Assembly (NCBI GenBank): GCA_044230315.1
Contig: JBGARJ010000007.1
Location: 1 to 64,000, forward strand
Direction of reading: 5' to 3'
From: M3007 sp044230315
Lineage (GTDB): Bacteria; Bacteroidota; Bacteroidia; Chitinophagales; Saprospiraceae
DNA length: 64,000 bases
Positions 60,534 through 64,000 of this stretch are shown one piece after another (position 1 is the stretch's first letter; every line of letters begins with the position of its first letter). Under the pieces are notes generated by a model. That model worked only from the letters and a program-made list of their open reading frames with translations. It ran no database searches and was not told the DNA's origin. The translations under genes were made by a program, and so were the position numbers.

Positions 60534-61655
60534 ATGAAAACCTGGCGCTACATCGAAGAAGACGGCGTCGGTGCCGGCCCGGGTCTGGCTACCGACGAAT
60601 ACCTGATGCAGGCCTGTGCCGAAAAAGGACAGCCGGTATTGCGTCTCTACACCTACCGGAGCCATTGCGCCCTCGTGGGTCGTTTTCAAAATATCCGCGC
60701 CGAACTCGACCTGGAAGCCTGCCAGCGCGAAGGCCTCGAATACAGCCGGCGCCTGACGGGCGGCGGCGCCATTCTCATGGGCGAAAACCAACTGGGTATT
60801 TGCGTGGCCCTGCCCGATGCCCTGGAGGCAGTGAACACACGGGAATTGTACCGGCTGCTGTCGACGCCCATTCTGCTGGCCCTGAAAAAACTCGGCATCG
60901 AGGCCGGTTTTCAGGGGAAAAACGACCTGGAAGCCGGCGGCCGCAAGATCGCCGGGCTTGGCATTCATGTCAACCCGGAGGGCGTTGCGCAATTTCACGC
61001 CAGCCTGTTGGTGGGTCTGGATATTCCGCTCATGCTCCGGGTGTTGCAAATCCCCCTGCAAAAGTTCGGCGACAAAGCCAACATAGCCCGGGTGGAGCAG
61101 CGCATCGCCACCGTCTCCGGATTGCTCGGGCGCCGCGTTCCAACCGATGACGTGCGGCAATTGATCAAAGCCAGTTTTGCCGAGACCCTCGGCTTGCAAT
61201 GGCAGCCCCAGGCACTGGAACAGGCCGAACAACGGGCTATCGGCCAACTGGCTGCTGAAAAATACTGCTCCGACGATTGGATCTTTCAACATGCCCCCCA
61301 ACCCGACATGACCGGCATGGGGCTAAAAAAGACTGCCGCCGGCTTGTTGCGCGCTTATGTTGCCCTCAAAGGCGAAACCATCAAAAGCGTGCTCATCACC
61401 GGCGATTTTATGGGGATGGAAACGCTGTTCCAGCAGGTTGAATCCCGGCTCAAATGGAATCCCATTGACCAGCAACAAATCCGGCAAGTCATTCGCAACG
61501 CGTTTGCCCAATCTCCAATAAGTGAACCGGGCATCGACCCCGAAGCTGTTTTCGAGGCTATCTGGCGAGCCGTTCTCGGCGCCATGAAAGAAGCGCAATA
61601 CACTTACCGGGGCTCGTGTTATTACCCCGATGCCAAGTCTGCAAGAACAACCTAA
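60534..61655 (+). CDS. sLpl(AB): Lipoate:protein ligase sLpl(AB)
   Basis: This is a 373-residue ligase. The LplA catalytic domain has the motif SRRLTGGGAILMGENQLGIC (residues 71-90) and catalytic Lys138 in GGRKIAGLGIHVNPEG, plus FHASLLVGLDI. A fused C-terminal LplB-type accessory domain (about 255-373, GLKKTAAGLLRAYVALKGET ... GDFMGMETLFQQVESRL) is present. This A+B fusion is the form found in sHdr lipoate-assembly operons. It would attach octanoate or lipoate to LbpA. It lies between the two radical SAM genes, 6 bp after the first. Confidence 0.88.
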   Translation: MKTWRYIEEDGVGAGPGLATDEYLMQACAEKGQPVLRLYTYRSHCALVGRFQNIRAELDLEACQREGLEYSRRLTGGGAILMGENQLGICVALPDALEAVNTRELYRLLSTPILLALKKLGIEAGFQGKNDLEAGGRKIAGLGIHVNPEGVAQFHASLLVGLDIPLMLRVLQIPLQKFGDKANIARVEQRIATVSGLLGRRVPTDDVRQLIKASFAETLGLQWQPQALEQAEQRAIGQLAAEKYCSDDWIFQHAPQPDMTGMGLKKTAAGLLRAYVALKGETIKSVLITGDFMGMETLFQQVESRLKWNPIDQQQIRQVIRNAFAQSPISEPGIDPEAVFEAIWRAVLGAMKEAQYTYRGSCYYPDAKSARTT

Positions 61656-61704
61656 AATGTTATAAACCAGTCTATTGAATTTGAATACTAAATTTTAACA
61701 CACC

Positions 61705-62823
61705 ATGCCAAGCACCCTAACGCCACCCGTTTTCGACCTTCCGGTCATCCAACCGGCTGCTGAAGCGGCGCAGCAGATCAGTCCGGACTTTGTGCGCCTG
61801 AGTGCCGCCAGCGCCATGGCGTTGCGCCTGCAATCGGGGCGCTTTGCCCGGGATTTCGACTTCGGCGGCATCAACCTGTTGCTGAACTACGACAACGGCT
61901 GCCTGTCCGATTGTGCGTACTGTGGCCTTGCGCGGACGCGGCCCGGCGACTACGAAGACAAATCGTTTATCCGGGTGGACTGGCCCTTGTTCGATACCGA
62001 CACGGTGGTGGATCGCATGGCCCGCTATGCCGGCAAACTCACCCGGTTGTGCATCTCCATGGTCACGCACGGCAGCGCTTACCAGGATACGGTGGAGATT
62101 ACCCGGCGCATTGCAGCCCGGGTCAAAACACCGCTTTCGATCCTGGTGGCCCCTCCGACGCTGAATCGCGAACGGCTCCAGGTTTTCAAAGATCTGGGGG
62201 TCGACATGATCGGGGTGGGTCTCGATGCCGTTACGGAGCAGGTCTTTTTCGATCGCCGCACCAATGTGCCCAACGGCGGCTTGAAGTGGGAAAATTATTG
62301 GGACGTCATTAATCATTCACGCGACATTTTTGGCCCCTGGAAGGTAAACATCCACTGTGTGGTGGGCTTGGGTGAAACCGACCGCGACCTGGTGGATATG
62401 TTTTACCACCTGAAGGAGCGGCAGATACTGGCCTATCTGTTCTGCTTCAATCCGGAGCCCGACAGCCGGATGGCGGACCATCCGAAATCGCCGATCCACC
62501 GCTGGCGGCGCATCCAGTTGATCAAGTATTTGATTGAAACAGAAGACCTTCCAGCCGGCGCCCTGCATTTTGATGCTGACGGCAGCCTTGCAGGCCTTGG
62601 CGTAGCAGCACAGCGCCTCGACGCGCTGCTGCGCAGCCCGGAAGGCGGCATACCGTTCATGACCGACGGTTGTCCGGGCGAGAACGGCGAACCCGGTTGC
62701 ACCCGGCCGTACGGGAGTTACCGGCCAGCAGAGGAATACCGCGATTTTCCCTTCCTGCCCGAAACAGACGACATGGCGGCGATCCGCCGCGAACTCAACC
62801 TGGAGCAGATCTTATTTTCCTGA
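61705..62823 (+). CDS. Radical SAM protein, lipoyl synthase LipS1/LipS2 type (second of two)
   Basis: This 372-residue radical SAM enzyme is of the biotin-synthase-like fold. The cluster motif is Cys66/70/73 (NGCLSDCAYCGLARTRPGD). A C-terminal Cys-rich segment (MTDGCPGENGEPGCTRPYG) probably binds a second iron-sulfur cluster that donates sulfur. My guess is LipS1, the partner of the radical SAM protein at 59478. The two flank the ligase gene, as in known LipS1/LipS2-sLpl clusters. No lipA gene is seen in the window. The FAD protein LipT, present in some such clusters, is absent from this stretch. Confidence 0.82.
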   Translation: MPSTLTPPVFDLPVIQPAAEAAQQISPDFVRLSAASAMALRLQSGRFARDFDFGGINLLLNYDNGCLSDCAYCGLARTRPGDYEDKSFIRVDWPLFDTDTVVDRMARYAGKLTRLCISMVTHGSAYQDTVEITRRIAARVKTPLSILVAPPTLNRERLQVFKDLGVDMIGVGLDAVTEQVFFDRRTNVPNGGLKWENYWDVINHSRDIFGPWKVNIHCVVGLGETDRDLVDMFYHLKERQILAYLFCFNPEPDSRMADHPKSPIHRWRRIQLIKYLIETEDLPAGALHFDADGSLAGLGVAAQRLDALLRSPEGGIPFMTDGCPGENGEPGCTRPYGSYRPAEEYRDFPFLPETDDMAAIRRELNLEQILFS

Positions 62824-62844
62824 TTACACACTAAATCAACCAGC

Positions 62845-63609
62845 ATGAATATCATAGTACCAATCAAACAAGTGCCCGACCTGGTGGAAGAACTCGAAAT
62901 CGCCGCTTCCGGCAAGGAGCTCAACCGGGAGTGGCTCAAGTTCAAAATCAACGAATTCGACGATCACGCCCTGGAAGAAGCGCTTTGCCTGAAAGAAATA
63001 CAGGGCGGCACCGTGACCGTAATCGCCCTCGACGGTGAAGACATCGACAAAATACTCTTTGCCGCCGCCGCCAAGGAGGCCGATACCCTGATCAAAGTGA
63101 CCGGCGTGGGCGACAGCCCGTCGAGCCACGAAGCCGCCAAGGCCCTGGCCGGCGTCATCGGCGGCAGGCCGTACGACCTGATCCTGACCGGCGTGCAGGC
63201 TGCCGACGACCGCGACGGTCAACTCGGCGTTTTGCTGGCGCACTACCTGGGCATTCCGCATGTGAGTGTAGTGACGGAGGTCAGCGTTTCCGGCGGCACC
63301 GCCACCGTGCACAAAGAGTTCGGCGGCGGTATCACGGCTGAGTACGACGTCAGCCTGCCCGCCGTACTCGGCATCCAGGCCGCCCGGCAAACCCCGCGCT
63401 ACGTACCCGTAGCCCGTGTGCGCCAGGCCATGCGTTCGGCTACAATCGAAGAGGTGAACGGCAGCGCCGGTGGAGTGACCGCGGGCAGCAGCATCAGCCG
63501 CATGTTCAAACCGGAAAGCGGGGGCGGCGCCCAGATGCTCGAGGGCGCTCCGGCCGATGTGGCGGCCAAAATTGTCGGCATCATTCGCGAAAAAGGTATC
63601 AAAATTTAA
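62845..63609 (+). CDS. etfB: Electron transfer flavoprotein beta subunit
   Basis: This is a 254-residue EtfB. It begins MNIIVPIKQVPD with the conserved KxVPD motif. It has INEFDDHALEEALCLKE and GVQAADDRDGQLGVLLAHYL, the AMP- or FAD-binding region. It would take electrons from sHdrA or the sHdr complex and hand them, via EtfA, to a membrane quinone oxidoreductase outside the window. EtfAB linkage is a feature of type II sHdr clusters. It lies 21 bp after the second radical SAM gene. Confidence 0.93.
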   Translation: MNIIVPIKQVPDLVEELEIAASGKELNREWLKFKINEFDDHALEEALCLKEIQGGTVTVIALDGEDIDKILFAAAAKEADTLIKVTGVGDSPSSHEAAKALAGVIGGRPYDLILTGVQAADDRDGQLGVLLAHYLGIPHVSVVTEVSVSGGTATVHKEFGGGITAEYDVSLPAVLGIQAARQTPRYVPVARVRQAMRSATIEEVNGSAGGVTAGSSISRMFKPESGGGAQMLEGAPADVAAKIVGIIREKGIKI

Positions 63610-63627
63610 TTCAAACACCTGTTAACC

Positions 63628-64000
63628 ATGGCTAATAACATCATCGTCATAGCGGAACATTTTAAAGATTACCTCGAAGACATCACCTTCGAAATGCTCG
63701 GCAAGGGCAAAGAACTGGCGGCGGCCACCGGCGGTCAACTGATCGCCGTGCTGCTCGGCAACGGCGTTAAAGCGCTGGCCGGTCAACTCGGCGCTGCCGG
63801 CAAAGTAGTGTATTGCGACCACGCCCAATTCGCCGAATTCAACCCCGAAGCCTACGGCAAGGCCCTGGCTGCCATCGTGCCCGGCCTGGCGCCCGGCATC
63901 GTGCTGGTGGCCAACACCTCCACCGGCATGGACCTGGCCGCCGGTCTCTCGGTCGACCTCAGCCTGCCGCTTGTAGCGTACGCCAACGGCATTACCTCAG
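63628..64000 (+). CDS. etfA: Electron transfer flavoprotein alpha subunit, N-terminal part (cut by window edge)
   Basis: The frame starts at ATG 63628 (MANNIIVIAEHFKDYLEDIT) and stays open to the last base, giving 124 residues of the N-terminal domain (FEMLGKGKELAAATGGQLIA, VLVANTSTGMDLAAGLSVDL). The FAD-binding C-terminal domain lies beyond the window. It is paired with etfB, 18 bp upstream. Confidence 0.9.
   Translation, partial: MANNIIVIAEHFKDYLEDITFEMLGKGKELAAATGGQLIAVLLGNGVKALAGQLGAAGKVVYCDHAQFAEFNPEAYGKALAAIVPGLAPGIVLVANTSTGMDLAAGLSVDLSLPLVAYANGITS

Overview
The window comes from a Bacteroidota genome, most likely the Saprospirales/Chitinophagales side of the phylum. The support is two SusC/SusD pairs, an ExbB-ExbD-TonB operon of Bacteroidota architecture, DUF4153 and LytS/LytTR propeller signalling genes, lipoproteins with short lipoboxes, TAnnTTTG-type -7 promoter elements and little Shine-Dalgarno signal. 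No rRNA, tRNA, CRISPR array, phage or transposase gene was seen.

Layout. 1-2.6 kb: the 3' end of an unknown gene, a lipoprotein and a GT-C mannosyltransferase-like protein. 3.1-8.8 kb: SusC, SusD and a third lipoprotein, ending in a strong terminator. 8.9-11.2 kb: a small Tudor-like protein, a CPBP protease and PdxJ. 11.2-11.4 kb: a 160-bp palindromic repeat. 11.4-16.3 kb: a second SusC/SusD pair behind a leader packed with hairpins. 16.5-24.6 kb: a PstS-like lipoprotein and a TPR protein converging on ExbB-ExbD-ExbD-TonB / ExbD-TonB. 24.9-42.6 kb: housekeeping and envelope genes (KdsA, M1 peptidase, CdsA, PnuC, YceI, RfbD), a LytS/LytTR pair, a MerR regulator, an EAD11-like protein and a small peptide with a Gly-Gly leader.

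43.0-64.0 kb (runs off the end): a nearly continuous plus-strand sulfur-oxidation island. The order is a Crp/Fnr regulator, a fused iron-sulfur/NrfD membrane subunit and a molybdopterin subunit (SoeBC + SoeA-like sulfite dehydrogenase), a SulP sulfate transporter, TusA, DsrE, a lipoate ligase-like protein, a small unknown, a second DsrE-like protein, LbpA, sHdrC1, sHdrB1, sHdrA, sHdrH, sHdrB3 (C2-B2 fusion), a second LbpA, radical SAM, sLpl(AB), radical SAM, EtfB and EtfA. This matches the sulfur-oxidising heterodisulfide-reductase-like (sHdr-LbpA) pathway in its type II form (HdrB3 plus EtfAB). It carries its own lipoate assembly genes and a cytoplasmic sulfite oxidation branch.

Inferred flow: sulfane sulfur passes through TusA/DsrE to the sHdr complex with lipoylated LbpA. 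Sulfite is released and oxidised by SoeABC, and sulfate leaves or is exchanged by SulP. Electrons leave through EtfAB and the Soe membrane subunit. Two almost identical palindromes (GTGAC-AAAW-GTCAC core) sit at equivalent distances upstream of the -7 elements of the crp-soe and tusA-shdr transcription units, so the Crp/Fnr protein is a good candidate common activator. A copy of the 160-bp repeat found at 11.2 kb is inserted, inverted, inside the shdr operon, and shorter copies lie at 34.2, 35.4 and 42.6 kb.
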